Of a stretch of DNA of 64,000 bases, positions 55,370-63,867 are shown one piece after another. The notes beneath the pieces were generated by a model. That model worked only from the letters and a program-made list of their open reading frames with translations. It did not search any database and was not told the origin of the DNA. The translations under genes were made by a program, and so were the position numbers. Every line of letters starts with the position of its first letter. Position 1 is the first letter of the stretch. The stretch comes from Moritella dasanensis ArB 0140. GTDB lineage: Bacteria > Pseudomonadota > Gammaproteobacteria > Enterobacterales > Moritellaceae. The stretch covers positions 1-64,000 of the forward strand of contig NZ_AKXQ01000007.1 in the NCBI RefSeq assembly GCF_000276805.1. Direction: 5' to 3'.

Positions 55370-57742
55370 GTGATCGCCAGCATGGAATTATCTCATTACG
55401 CAGATGTAATTAAAAAATTAACGACCTTGTATCATGAGCCTGATTTCAGCCGCTTAGTCGAGCAGCTGACTGAGGGGGAAAGCAACAGTACCCGTTTTTT
55501 AATTAAGATGGAAGTGAACCGTCTTTCAGCCCCAACTCGCCGGATCTTAGATTTTCGTCAACGCGGTGACAATGGCGTGATCGGCTATGAATATGGCGGT
55601 ATTTTACATCACCTCACCCCGACCGAAATTAAATTATTAGAAGCACTGCTAGCACAACACCAAGGTAAATATACCTTAGGTATTTACGAAGAAGTATTGG
55701 CTTATCACCAAAGTGAACGCACTAAGCCTCCCGCTGAGCGAGATGTTGTCGTCATGGATCCTGTTGCCCTATTTACTGTGGAAGCGGTTCAATATGCGTC
55801 TTATTTTATTCGTAACGAAGAGCGTATGCATTATAGCTCGGGTATAAAGCTACGTGTTGGTGATCGTGTTGTTGATGCGATGACGTCAGATATATCAACC
55901 AGTGGCATAAAAGTTAAAATAGATAAAAACCATAATATTGCCGCTGGCAGTTTAGTTAATGTCAATTTTTCTAGTTTACGTCAAGAATATGCCAATCATT
56001 TGTTGCGTGATTTTTTTGCTTACAAGCTGATGGGCGTCGATGAAGAAGAAAAGTGTGACTATTTACGCTTGATGCGTATTGATGATAACAACGAATTAGA
56101 TACGTTCATCTCTAAGTTGATCGCGCAGAACAAGAGCAAGTATAAAGTCAACGTACGCTATCAAGAAGAGAATGTCGTTGTTAAAGGCTACGAGCAATTC
56201 TTTTTACCCCGGATGTCTGGTCTACCGTTATATGTCTCGAATGATGGGAAACCGGTATTAAGTCATTTATTATTGAATGAAAATAACCGTGGTGTATATG
56301 ATTATTGGGTTAATGAAGAATCGAAGAGTCAGTTAGAAGCATGCTGGCAGATGCCTTGGATGCAAGCCTTGTTACAAGCGAAGCAAGCTATCGACACGAC
56401 GATTTACAGTTTTTATTATACCCAGAATGGCCGTTTGTATTTTTATGCCGCAGATGCGGCTAGTTTGGCTAAGTCCGGTTCAAAAGCGCTGTTTTTATCG
56501 TTTGCCTGTCAACGACCTAATTTTCGGGTATTTAAACTGTCATTAAATCCATCAAAATTTGATGAAAATAAGCATTTACTGGCATCTGCAAGTAACCAAC
56601 AGCCGATTGGCATGACAACGCTAGCGGCGCTGCAAGATATTCGTTGGGTGGGGTTATTACAAGATATAACCAATGAACATATTCTCAGCGATTATAAAGC
56701 CTATGCCCAGCAGGGCAGTGATTTTAATCAGTTACATCAATATCGCTTACCGGCAGCTGAACAACGCGCGCAATTAAGCCAGTTTAAGTATGTGCAATTA
56801 CGTAAAGAAGCGCGATTCAGTTATAAAACTGCAATTGTAGTGAGTAATACCGAGCTTAGTATTAAAGGTTGGAGTAATGACTTTTCCACCGAAGGGCTAC
56901 AGATCGAATTAGAAGCGCCATTAGATGTGCAGATTGGTCATCGTGTTTACCTTGAACTACCTATGCTGCAAAAACTGTCAAAGAAAGTCGCGCTGGCGAA
57001 CTTAGCTTACAGTGTGGTTGGCTGTAATAAAGCCAAGACCATTTTACATTTGCAGATATCCGGTGATAAAGATACCCATATTGGCTGTCAATTTTTTAGC
57101 CTGTTGATTAGCAGTAATAAAGATAAATTAAAGAGTATGCCTGAGCCGAGTCAATCTCCGGGAGTGACGGCGGTATTGCGCAACATGTATTGCCAGAATC
57201 TGGCGACGATGCCCTTGTATATCCATAAGGTAGGTAACAATTACCAGATGGATAGAATAGGCATTAGCCCGAATGAAAATAGCTTATTACCGTTATTCGA
57301 ATTTTTTGGGCAAGCTGAAGCGCCTTATAATCTGTTTCCGTTACTGTCTGACAACGGTATTAAGCAGGTGTTTGATGACGCATTAGAGAGTTTACAGTCA
57401 ACTTATCGACCTTGGCAACGGGTACTTTATATTGCTATTGCCTCTAGTGATTCAACGGTGACAACCAAATTTGAGCTGGACTTTACCGATGAACATGAAC
57501 GCCGCCAGTTTGTTTCCCATGGATTACAAAAAGGTGCTTTCTTTGCTATTCAAGTGATGTTATCGCGTACTGGCCGACCGGATATGGAATTCATTGAAAA
57601 AGAGCTGAATTACGTCAGTCATTATGCGGTGCACAGAGCGAAGAAGTTGGAAGATGAATTGTGGAGCGTACGTGGTGTGGTTGATTTGATTGATGTATTG
57701 GATGAACTGCTGTATCGACTGGGTTTACGACGCGGACGTTAA
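55370..57742 (+). CDS. Large PilZ-domain protein (c-di-GMP receptor family)
   Basis: A 790-residue soluble protein. One PilZ-like region lies near 160-200 (KLRVGDRVVDAMTSDISTSGIKVKI), where the D-x-S-x-x-G motif is clear. A second lies near 480-525 (RKEARFSYKTAIVV then SNDFSTEGLQIEL), with RxxxR-like RKEAR and a variant D-F-S-x-x-G. Similar long PilZ proteins occur in Shewanella and Vibrio; their role is not settled. The GTG at 55370 or ATG at 55382 may be the start; neither has a good ribosome site. It follows a cyclase, so a functional pair is plausible. Confidence 0.82.
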   Translation: MIASMELSHYADVIKKLTTLYHEPDFSRLVEQLTEGESNSTRFLIKMEVNRLSAPTRRILDFRQRGDNGVIGYEYGGILHHLTPTEIKLLEALLAQHQGKYTLGIYEEVLAYHQSERTKPPAERDVVVMDPVALFTVEAVQYASYFIRNEERMHYSSGIKLRVGDRVVDAMTSDISTSGIKVKIDKNHNIAAGSLVNVNFSSLRQEYANHLLRDFFAYKLMGVDEEEKCDYLRLMRIDDNNELDTFISKLIAQNKSKYKVNVRYQEENVVVKGYEQFFLPRMSGLPLYVSNDGKPVLSHLLLNENNRGVYDYWVNEESKSQLEACWQMPWMQALLQAKQAIDTTIYSFYYTQNGRLYFYAADAASLAKSGSKALFLSFACQRPNFRVFKLSLNPSKFDENKHLLASASNQQPIGMTTLAALQDIRWVGLLQDITNEHILSDYKAYAQQGSDFNQLHQYRLPAAEQRAQLSQFKYVQLRKEARFSYKTAIVVSNTELSIKGWSNDFSTEGLQIELEAPLDVQIGHRVYLELPMLQKLSKKVALANLAYSVVGCNKAKTILHLQISGDKDTHIGCQFFSLLISSNKDKLKSMPEPSQSPGVTAVLRNMYCQNLATMPLYIHKVGNNYQMDRIGISPNENSLLPLFEFFGQAEAPYNLFPLLSDNGIKQVFDDALESLQSTYRPWQRVLYIAIASSDSTVTTKFELDFTDEHERRQFVSHGLQKGAFFAIQVMLSRTGRPDMEFIEKELNYVSHYAVHRAKKLEDELWSVRGVVDLIDVLDELLYRLGLRRGR

Positions 57743-57756
57743 TGCGTTATTAATAA

Positions 57757-57781
57757 TGCCCACGTGTCGCTAACGTGGGCA
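57757..57781. terminator. Hairpin between convergent PilZ and serB genes
   Basis: A perfect 9-bp stem TGCCCACGT/ACGTGGGCA with a 7-base loop. No T-run, so terminator strength is uncertain, but position and symmetry suit both strands. Confidence 0.6.
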
Positions 57782-57805
57782 TATATAGTGTGATGCGGTT
57801 ACTAT

Positions 57806-57822
57806 ACAATACAATACAATAC
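57806..57822 (+). repeat. Pentanucleotide microsatellite (ACAAT)
   Basis: Three full ACAAT units plus a partial fourth directly abut the stop codon of serB on the reverse strand. Too short to say more. Confidence 0.8.
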
Positions 57823-59024
57823 TAAGACCAACTCGCTTCGACACAAGTTGCCGCGTATAATAATCCTACCAAACCTTCTAAATCATGATGATTCAACGCT
57901 ACCTGGGCTTGTTGCTGGACAATCGGTTTCGCATGGATCGCCACGCCTAATGCCGCGCTTTTCAGCATAATTAAATCATTAGCACCATCACCTATCGCCA
58001 CCGTTTGTTGCGGCGCTATCTGATACTGTGTTGCTAGCGCTTGTAGTGTATCTGCTTTTACTTGGGCATCGACTATATCGCCAATGACCTTACCGGTTAA
58101 GAGTCCATCGACTATCTCTAACTCATTGGCATAAACGGCATCAAAGCCTAAATCGGCTTGCAAGCGTTCGGCAAAGTAAGTAAAACCACCAGAAGCGATA
58201 GCGACTTTCCAATTAGCTCGATGTAACGTCGCAATCAATAATTCTAGCCCTGGCATCAATGGCATTGCATCCGCCACTTGGGTCAACACCGCTTCTGGGC
58301 AGTTGGTTAATGTCGCAACACGTGAACGTAAGCTTTCTGAAAAATCTAACTCGCCATTCATTGCCTTTGCTGTCACAGCTGCAACTTGCTCACCAACGCC
58401 GGCTAGTTTGGCTATTTCATCAATACATTCAATTTGAATAGTCGTTGAATCCATATCCATCAACACGACACCCGGCTGACTTAAGCTTGGTAGTGTTTGG
58501 CTAAACGCATAATCCACATGGTAATCATTGCTCCAACTCGATAACCTCGCGTTAAACTGCTGGCGTAATTCAGCTGAGAGTTCGGTGAATAGTTCAGTAA
58601 ATCCTAACACCACGATATTACCCTGCGTGGCATTGCTGTTTATTAATGGATCCGTTGTTCGCGGGTCGGTTACCAATGGCTCCATGGCGAGCGGATAAGT
58701 CGCTGGTGGATAAATGATAATATCAGCAGACGGTTGCAGTGTGCTTAAAGCGGACAATAAAGTGAGTAAGGCGTCACTGGCTACAGTAGGGCCGATTAAC
58801 GTGAGATAATAGCTATTATTGTCACTGCCGCTACTACTACCGCAATTAGGCTTGTTCATAACTTGCTGCTGTTGTGCAGAAATATTAAATTTACCTTGGC
58901 AATATGTGACTTGTTTTATATTCGTGCTATTTTGCGTGCTTTGTTGAAAGTGCTGCAAGCTTAACAATTGTCGCCATGCTATTGGCGGGGTATTACGAAA
59001 TAAAGTCTCAGCGAGTTGCGTCAT
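57822..59024 (-). CDS. serB: Phosphoserine phosphatase SerB
   Basis: A 400-residue HAD-family enzyme: motif I DMDSTTIQIECIDEIA with the nucleophile Asp, SGGFTYFAE (motif II), and GDGANDLIML (motif IV). It makes L-serine from phosphoserine. The catalytic half matches E. coli SerB. The N-terminal half is longer than the E. coli one (400 versus 322 residues) and contains a low-complexity stretch (PLAMEPLVTDPRTTDPLINS). It is divergent from ytjB, the same pairing as in E. coli. Confidence 0.95.
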   Translation of the reverse strand: MTQLAETLFRNTPPIAWRQLLSLQHFQQSTQNSTNIKQVTYCQGKFNISAQQQQVMNKPNCGSSSGSDNNSYYLTLIGPTVASDALLTLLSALSTLQPSADIIIYPPATYPLAMEPLVTDPRTTDPLINSNATQGNIVVLGFTELFTELSAELRQQFNARLSSWSNDYHVDYAFSQTLPSLSQPGVVLMDMDSTTIQIECIDEIAKLAGVGEQVAAVTAKAMNGELDFSESLRSRVATLTNCPEAVLTQVADAMPLMPGLELLIATLHRANWKVAIASGGFTYFAERLQADLGFDAVYANELEIVDGLLTGKVIGDIVDAQVKADTLQALATQYQIAPQQTVAIGDGANDLIMLKSAALGVAIHAKPIVQQQAQVALNHHDLEGLVGLLYAATCVEASWS

Positions 59025-59126
59025 TTTGCTACTAATCCTTGTAAACGATAGGTTACTACTAGTAAAGATAACGCATTCGACTTAAAATTGCGATTCGTAA
59101 TTACGCTATGCAGAAAGGATCTTGCT

Positions 59127-59855
59127 GTGGTTAAAATGAAGAATAATGACAAGCCCGTAGACCGCGCGCTTGTGCCACATGAACCGCATTTAGCGACTCA
59201 GCAGGCGGGCAAAGATAGCCAGAACAGTAAAGACAGTTGGTCTAAGCGTCGAAATAGATTTCTGAAAGGGCAAACTTCATTACTTATCGCATTAAGTTTG
59301 AGTACATTTTTCATTTTCATTGCCATCTCGTTATATAACAATGTCACGGCGTCGCGTTATCAGCAGGTGGATATGTTGGTGCATTCATTATTGGATTATC
59401 CGACTAAAATGGCGGCTAACCTGATTGTCGCACGTAGCTCAAAGGATCGTGAGCTCCGTATTAGCAGTAAAAAACAACTACAACAGCTGGTGGATGAAGT
59501 AAGCGAAAATCAGTATGTGACTAGCCTGCATATTTTTTCCGAAAATGGTAAGTTATTAAGTTCTTCACAAGAAGATTATATCGCCGCGTTAGTGGCGCAA
59601 AAAGAGTATGTGGCACCAACGGGTGTGCGGGTATATTTGAAACCGATATTAGCAGACGATTCATTAGGAAATAAGAAACCAGTGGGTTTTTTACAGCTGC
59701 ATTTTGGTTATCAAGACATGCTGAAAACCTTCACTATTTTCCAGTTTGATGCCACTAAGTCTATTTTAATTTTGTTTCTGTTGTTATTGCTGTTTGGTGT
59801 CATTATCGGTGTGACGATCAACCGCGTACATCATAAGTTTCGTTCAAAAGGGTAA
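59127..59855 (+). CDS. ytjB: Membrane protein YtjB (Smp family)
   Basis: A 242-residue inner-membrane protein with two helices (near 45-68 and 208-230) around a periplasmic loop resembling a degenerate sensor domain. It matches the YtjB/Smp family, which is divergent from serB in E. coli. Its function is not well defined. The frame extends upstream to TTG 59088, but AAGGA 8 bp before GTG 59127 identifies the start. mpl begins 4 bp after its stop. Confidence 0.85.
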   Translation: MVKMKNNDKPVDRALVPHEPHLATQQAGKDSQNSKDSWSKRRNRFLKGQTSLLIALSLSTFFIFIAISLYNNVTASRYQQVDMLVHSLLDYPTKMAANLIVARSSKDRELRISSKKQLQQLVDEVSENQYVTSLHIFSENGKLLSSSQEDYIAALVAQKEYVAPTGVRVYLKPILADDSLGNKKPVGFLQLHFGYQDMLKTFTIFQFDATKSILILFLLLLLFGVIIGVTINRVHHKFRSKG

Positions 59856-59859
59856 TCTG

Positions 59860-61263
59860 ATGTCTAAACATATACATATACATATTCTGGGTATTTGTGG
59901 CACCTTCATGGGTGGCATTGCGGTTCTGGCTAAACAGCTAGGGTATAAAGTCACGGGTTCGGATGCCAATGTGTATCCGCCAATGAGCACTCAGTTAGAA
60001 GAACAAGGTATCGAACTGATTGAAGGGTATGATCCTAGCCAACTGGATCCCGCGCCAGACATGGTCATTGTCGGTAATGCTATGTCACGAGGCAATCCTT
60101 GTGTTGAGTACCTGTTAAATCGTAAGTTACCCTATACCTCTGGTCCACAGTGGTTATCTGAACATTTATTGCAACACCGCTATGTGATTGCCGCTTCTGG
60201 TACGCATGGTAAAACCACCACGGCTGCGATGGTGGCTTGGATCTTAGAATATGCCGGATTAGAGCCGGGTTTCTTAATTGGTGGTGTACCACAGAATTTC
60301 ACTGAATCAGCCCGTTTGGGTGGCGGTTATTTCTTTGTCATCGAAGCCGATGAATACGATACCGCCTTTTTTGATAAGCGTTCTAAGTTTGTGCATTATC
60401 AGCCCAATACCCTGATCATGAATAACTTGGAATATGATCATGCCGATATTTTCCCAGACTTAGCGGCTATTCAACGTCAATTTCATCATGTAGTAAGAAC
60501 AGTACCGGGTAATGGTCTGATCTTAATGCCTGATAACGTACCTGCATTAGATGAAGTCAAAGCCCAAGGTTGTTGGACCCCTGTGCAGTGCTTGGGTGAT
60601 GAGCATAATAGCCATTGGCAAGCGAAGACGTTACGTGCAGATGCGAGTGAATTTGAAGTTTACTGCAAAGGCGAGTTAGCTGGAGTGGTGAAGTGGAATT
60701 TAATTGGTGAGCATAATTTACAAAATGGCATGATGGCGATCGCGGCGGCGCATTATGCCGGCGTTGAATTAAGCCAAGCGATTACCGGACTCGGTGAGTT
60801 TAAAACCCCGAAACGCCGTATGGAAGTCAAAGGTGAGGTTCAAGGTATTCGTGTATACGATGACTTTGCCCATCATCCTACAGCTATTACGACGACATTA
60901 GCTGGCTTACGTGCTGCTGTGGGTGATGAACGTATTATTGCAGTATTGGAACCACGTTCTAACACTATGCGTATGGGCACGCATCAGCAAGCGTTAGCGC
61001 AATCGTTAGCTGTGGCTGATGATGTATTGTTATACCAACCTGAAGGCTTAGACTGGAATCTACAACCGATCGCTGACGAGTTGTGTGCATCGGATGAATC
61101 AGGGGCGGACAATAATAACAAAGCGGCTATCCATCAGCACATCGATGGTTTGATTAATGAGATCAGCAAACGCGCACATGCACAGTCAGGTCCATGCCAT
61201 GTACTGATTATGAGTAATGGTGGTTTTGCTGGTATTCATGATAAGTTGCTCGCTAAGCTATAG
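59860..61263 (+). CDS. mpl: UDP-N-acetylmuramate:L-Ala-gamma-D-Glu-meso-DAP ligase Mpl
   Basis: A 467-residue Mur-ligase family enzyme. An N-terminal Rossmann-like domain (HILGICGTFMGGIAVLAKQLG) precedes the ATP loop GTHGKTTT near 112-119, EADEYDTAFFDKRSKF and the C-terminal DDFAHHPTAI segment. Mpl re-attaches the tripeptide recovered from old peptidoglycan to UDP-MurNAc. The length matches E. coli Mpl (457). It is tightly linked to ytjB and followed by ubiX. Confidence 0.96.
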   Translation: MSKHIHIHILGICGTFMGGIAVLAKQLGYKVTGSDANVYPPMSTQLEEQGIELIEGYDPSQLDPAPDMVIVGNAMSRGNPCVEYLLNRKLPYTSGPQWLSEHLLQHRYVIAASGTHGKTTTAAMVAWILEYAGLEPGFLIGGVPQNFTESARLGGGYFFVIEADEYDTAFFDKRSKFVHYQPNTLIMNNLEYDHADIFPDLAAIQRQFHHVVRTVPGNGLILMPDNVPALDEVKAQGCWTPVQCLGDEHNSHWQAKTLRADASEFEVYCKGELAGVVKWNLIGEHNLQNGMMAIAAAHYAGVELSQAITGLGEFKTPKRRMEVKGEVQGIRVYDDFAHHPTAITTTLAGLRAAVGDERIIAVLEPRSNTMRMGTHQQALAQSLAVADDVLLYQPEGLDWNLQPIADELCASDESGADNNNKAAIHQHIDGLINEISKRAHAQSGPCHVLIMSNGGFAGIHDKLLAKL

Positions 61264-61329
61264 CTTACAAAAGAATTTATAAGAATAGCGTTCAAATAAT
61301 AATTAATATGAATAAGGGTTATAGATACG

Positions 61330-61968
61330 ATGCAAACTAACGCGGTGACTAGCACTAAAGCAGAATTCAGTAAGCGTATTACCTTAGGTATTAGCGGGGC
61401 ATCAGGCTCACAATACGCAGTACGTTTATTAGAGTTATTATTAGCGGCCAATGTACAAGTGCATTTGTTGATGTCGGATGCTGCCAAGGTAGTCATGGCT
61501 ACCGAAACTGATGAACAATGGCCTGCGGACAATAAATCACTGCAGCTATTTTTAACCGATAAATACCAAGCCAAAGCAGGGCAGTTATTAGTACCAAGTA
61601 GTAAAGATTGGTTCTCACCCGTGGCATCGGGTTCTGGCGCACCAAAACAAATGGTGGTCTGTCCGTGTAGTATGGGGACTGTCGCGGCCGTCGCCCAAGG
61701 CATATCGACTAACTTGTTACAACGCGCTGCTGATGTTGTATTAAAAGAACGCGGACAGTTAGTCTTGATCCCACGTGAGACACCACTGTCGCCGATCCAC
61801 TTAGAAAACATGCTGAAGTTATCGCGCTTAGGGGTAACCATCATGCCTGCTGCACCGGGGTTCTACCGTAAGCCTAAAACACTGGATGATCTTATTGATT
61901 TGATGGTTGCACGTATTTTGGATCATTTAGATGTGGACCAGGATATTTATGCGGGGTGGGGGCGTTAA
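61330..61968 (+). CDS. ubiX: Flavin prenyltransferase UbiX
   Basis: A 212-residue flavoprotein with [20 protein letters not shown], a [16 protein letters not shown] block and [21 protein letters not shown], all diagnostic. It prenylates FMN to the cofactor used by the decarboxylase UbiD in ubiquinone synthesis. About 18 extra N-terminal residues precede the usual start. It is 66 bp after mpl, probably in the same operon. Confidence 0.96.
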   Translation: MQTNAVTSTKAEFSKRITLGISGASGSQYAVRLLELLLAANVQVHLLMSDAAKVVMATETDEQWPADNKSLQLFLTDKYQAKAGQLLVPSSKDWFSPVASGSGAPKQMVVCPCSMGTVAAVAQGISTNLLQRAADVVLKERGQLVLIPRETPLSPIHLENMLKLSRLGVTIMPAAPGFYRKPKTLDDLIDLMVARILDHLDVDQDIYAGWGR

Positions 61969-61977
61969 AGGATAAAT

Positions 61978-62121
61978 ACGACCCCCTCCCAACCTCCCCC
62001 TACTTTTTATTAGTGAAGTAAGGGGAGGAGCAAGGACAAGATAAAGGCTTCGTTGCCTATTTGGCTTGGCGCTATTTTAGTTCCCTCCCTTTTTTTAAGG
62101 GGAGGGTTAGGGTGGAGTCGT
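61978..62121. repeat. MITE/REPIN-like palindromic repeat between ubiX and the LuxR-family gene
   Basis: The outer ends (from ACGACCCCCTCCCAACC, and reading inward on the other strand ACGACTCCACCCTAACC) are imperfect inverted repeats of about 24 bp. Each end also forms its own hairpin (CCCCTACTT/AAGTAAGGGG on the left, CCCTCCCTT/AAGGGGAGGG on the right). This two-REP layout is typical of REPINs or small MITEs. It has no reading frame and lies between convergent genes. Further G/C runs continue to about 62150. Confidence 0.7.
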
Positions 62122-62146
62122 TCTTTGGCCGGGAGGGGGGCTTCTC

Positions 62147-62803
62147 TTAAGCTTTCGCCAATGCCGACGTCACGTACTTCTCTAAAAACGCAATAATATC
62201 TTCTCTACTCATCGGCTTTGGTTGATTAACCAGCTGCAAGATCATATAGCCTTGATTTGACAAACTGCGGGCAAACTCCGTGGTGGTTAAATAAGTGTTT
62301 ATTTCACCAGATGCGATCGCGGGTGCTATTTTGTTACTGATAATCGCAATATTACTATCGAGTAAGGCCAAGTAACGTGGCCAGGTATCCTCACGAATCG
62401 ATGAACTCCACTCCAGCCAGATATAGGTAAATTGTGGATTGTTGATTGCAGCATCGACAAAATCGGCTAAATAATCATGAATGGCTTGATGGGCACTTTT
62501 ACTTGAATGGGAACTGTTGTTTTCTTGCCCGGTTATATCAATAAAGTTCTTTCGCACCATGTCACTGAAAAAATCTTCAATTTGTATTAATACATGATCA
62601 ACCAGTTGTTCTCTGCTACTGAAGTAGTTAAATACCGTGGCAACTGAGACCTGCGCTAATGCTGCTATTTCGGCATGACCTGCACGACCCAGGCCGCGTT
62701 TGGAGAATACTTCAATGGCACACAGCATCAATTGTTGCCGACGTGCTTCGGGGGATAGACGGGTACGCCGTCTGATTACTGCAGGCATTTCCATATGTTG
62801 CAT
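62147..62803 (-). CDS. LuxR/HapR/LitR-family quorum-sensing master regulator (TetR fold)
   Basis: A 218-residue TetR-family regulator. The N-terminal DNA-binding part RTRLSPEARRQQLMLCAIEVFSKRGLGRAGHAEIAALAQVSVATVFNYF is very close to Vibrio LuxR/HapR/SmcR (RTRLSPLKRKQQLMEIALEVFARRGIGRGGHADIAEIAQVSVATVFNYF), and FTYIWLEWSSSIREDTWPRY resembles their ligand domain. In Vibrio these control luminescence, protease and biofilm genes. The gene is divergent from hpt, as in Vibrio. Three nearby ATG codons are possible starts; 62803 is the longest. Confidence 0.9.
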   Translation of the reverse strand: MQHMEMPAVIRRRTRLSPEARRQQLMLCAIEVFSKRGLGRAGHAEIAALAQVSVATVFNYFSSREQLVDHVLIQIEDFFSDMVRKNFIDITGQENNSSHSSKSAHQAIHDYLADFVDAAINNPQFTYIWLEWSSSIREDTWPRYLALLDSNIAIISNKIAPAIASGEINTYLTTTEFARSLSNQGYMILQLVNQPKPMSREDIIAFLEKYVTSALAKA

Positions 62804-63034
62804 CCAGGTGAGAGTATATAAATGTTAAATTATTGTTAAGGTTATCACTAGGGTTACACTCAGTTCAACTGTAATGCGAAACTAATCGTATTTTTACAGC
62901 CATGTTGGTGATGGTTTTATAACTAAAATAAGGTCGTTTTTATGAAACTGTTTAGATTATTGCCGCAGGACTGTTAAACTATGCGCAGCTATATTTGAGA
63001 TACCATTCTTGAATTATAAGATAACCCTATTTTT

Positions 63035-63065
63035 GATTTCAATTACTGCCTGCAGTACTGAAATC
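63035..63065 (+). promoter_or_regulatory. Strong hairpin in the hpt 5' leader
   Basis: GATTTCAATTACTG pairs with CAGTACTGAAATC (about 13 bp with one bulge, tight loop). It ends 4 bp before the hpt ribosome site GGAGA. It could affect translation or mRNA stability, but no known riboswitch is recognised. Confidence 0.6.
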
Positions 63066-63080
63066 GTTTGGAGAATTAAC

Positions 63081-63614
63081 ATGAAACACACTGTTGAAGT
63101 GATGATCACTGAAGCTGATATTCAAGCAAAAGTAAAAGAGTTAGCGGCACAAATTGAAACACATTATAAAGATACCGAGACGCTAATCATTGTTTGCTTA
63201 TTACGTGGTTCGGTTATTTATATGTCGGATCTGTGTCGCCACATTAACTTGCCGGTTGAATTAGATTTCATGACCGCATCAAGCTACGGTAATTCAATGG
63301 AAAGTAACCGTGATGTACGTATCTTAAAAGATTTAGATAGCGACATTAAAGGTAAAGACGTACTTATCGTTGAAGACATCATTGATACGGGGTTCACGTT
63401 AAGCAAGATTAAAACGATGTTAGAACTGCGTGATCCTAAATCAATCACTATTACAACGTTACTAGATAAGCCTTCTCGTCGTGAAGTGGCTGTACCGGTT
63501 GATTGGGTTGGTTTTGAGATCCCTGATGAATTCGTGGTTGGTTATGGTATCGATTACGGTCAAAAATACCGTAACTTACCTTACGTAGGTAAAGTGGTAC
63601 CGCTAGAAGGTTAA
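63081..63614 (+). CDS. hpt: Hypoxanthine phosphoribosyltransferase Hpt
   Basis: A 177-residue purine salvage enzyme with the PRPP motif [11 protein letters not shown], the [11 protein letters not shown] loop and DKPSRREV, nearly collinear with E. coli Hpt. It converts hypoxanthine (and guanine) to IMP/GMP. The frame is open to 63009, but GGAGA and the match to E. coli MKHTVEVMI fix the ATG at 63081. It works downstream of DeoD, which releases the bases. Confidence 0.96.
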   Translation: MKHTVEVMITEADIQAKVKELAAQIETHYKDTETLIIVCLLRGSVIYMSDLCRHINLPVELDFMTASSYGNSMESNRDVRILKDLDSDIKGKDVLIVEDIIDTGFTLSKIKTMLELRDPKSITITTLLDKPSRREVAVPVDWVGFEIPDEFVVGYGIDYGQKYRNLPYVGKVVPLEG

Positions 63615-63631
63615 GTTTCACTTAATCATCC

Positions 63632-63729
63632 AGAGTCGTTTAAAGACGTTCAGCTCGCCGTTAATACATCTATGTAGGCTTGGGCTGGCATCCCTGCCAG
63701 CAACAGCTGATCTTACTTTAAGCGACTCT
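63632..63729. repeat. Long imperfect inverted repeat after hpt with an inner perfect hairpin
   Basis: AGAGTCGTTTAAA at the left pairs with TTTAAGCGACTCT at the right across about 98 bp, and GTTCAGCT pairs with AGCTGATC inside. The centre contains a perfect GCTGGCA-TCCC-TGCCAGC hairpin (63684-63701). A T5 run follows on the + strand, so it can act as the hpt terminator. The layout also looks like a dispersed intergenic repeat. Confidence 0.7.
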
Positions 63730-63867
63730 TTTTATTATCCCCCTTTTAGCTACAACAGACTCTAGCCTTTCATAGCTTGTTTAATGAAGAGTCACTACTT
63801 CCCTCTCGCATTTCTACGTTATTCCAGTATAATTCAGCTCCCATTCTTGATTAGGTTTGTTCATCAC

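Noticed and set aside
63009-63080. A longer Hpt starting at 63009
   Set aside because: The extension covers the leader hairpin and ribosome site; the ATG at 63081 matches E. coli Hpt.
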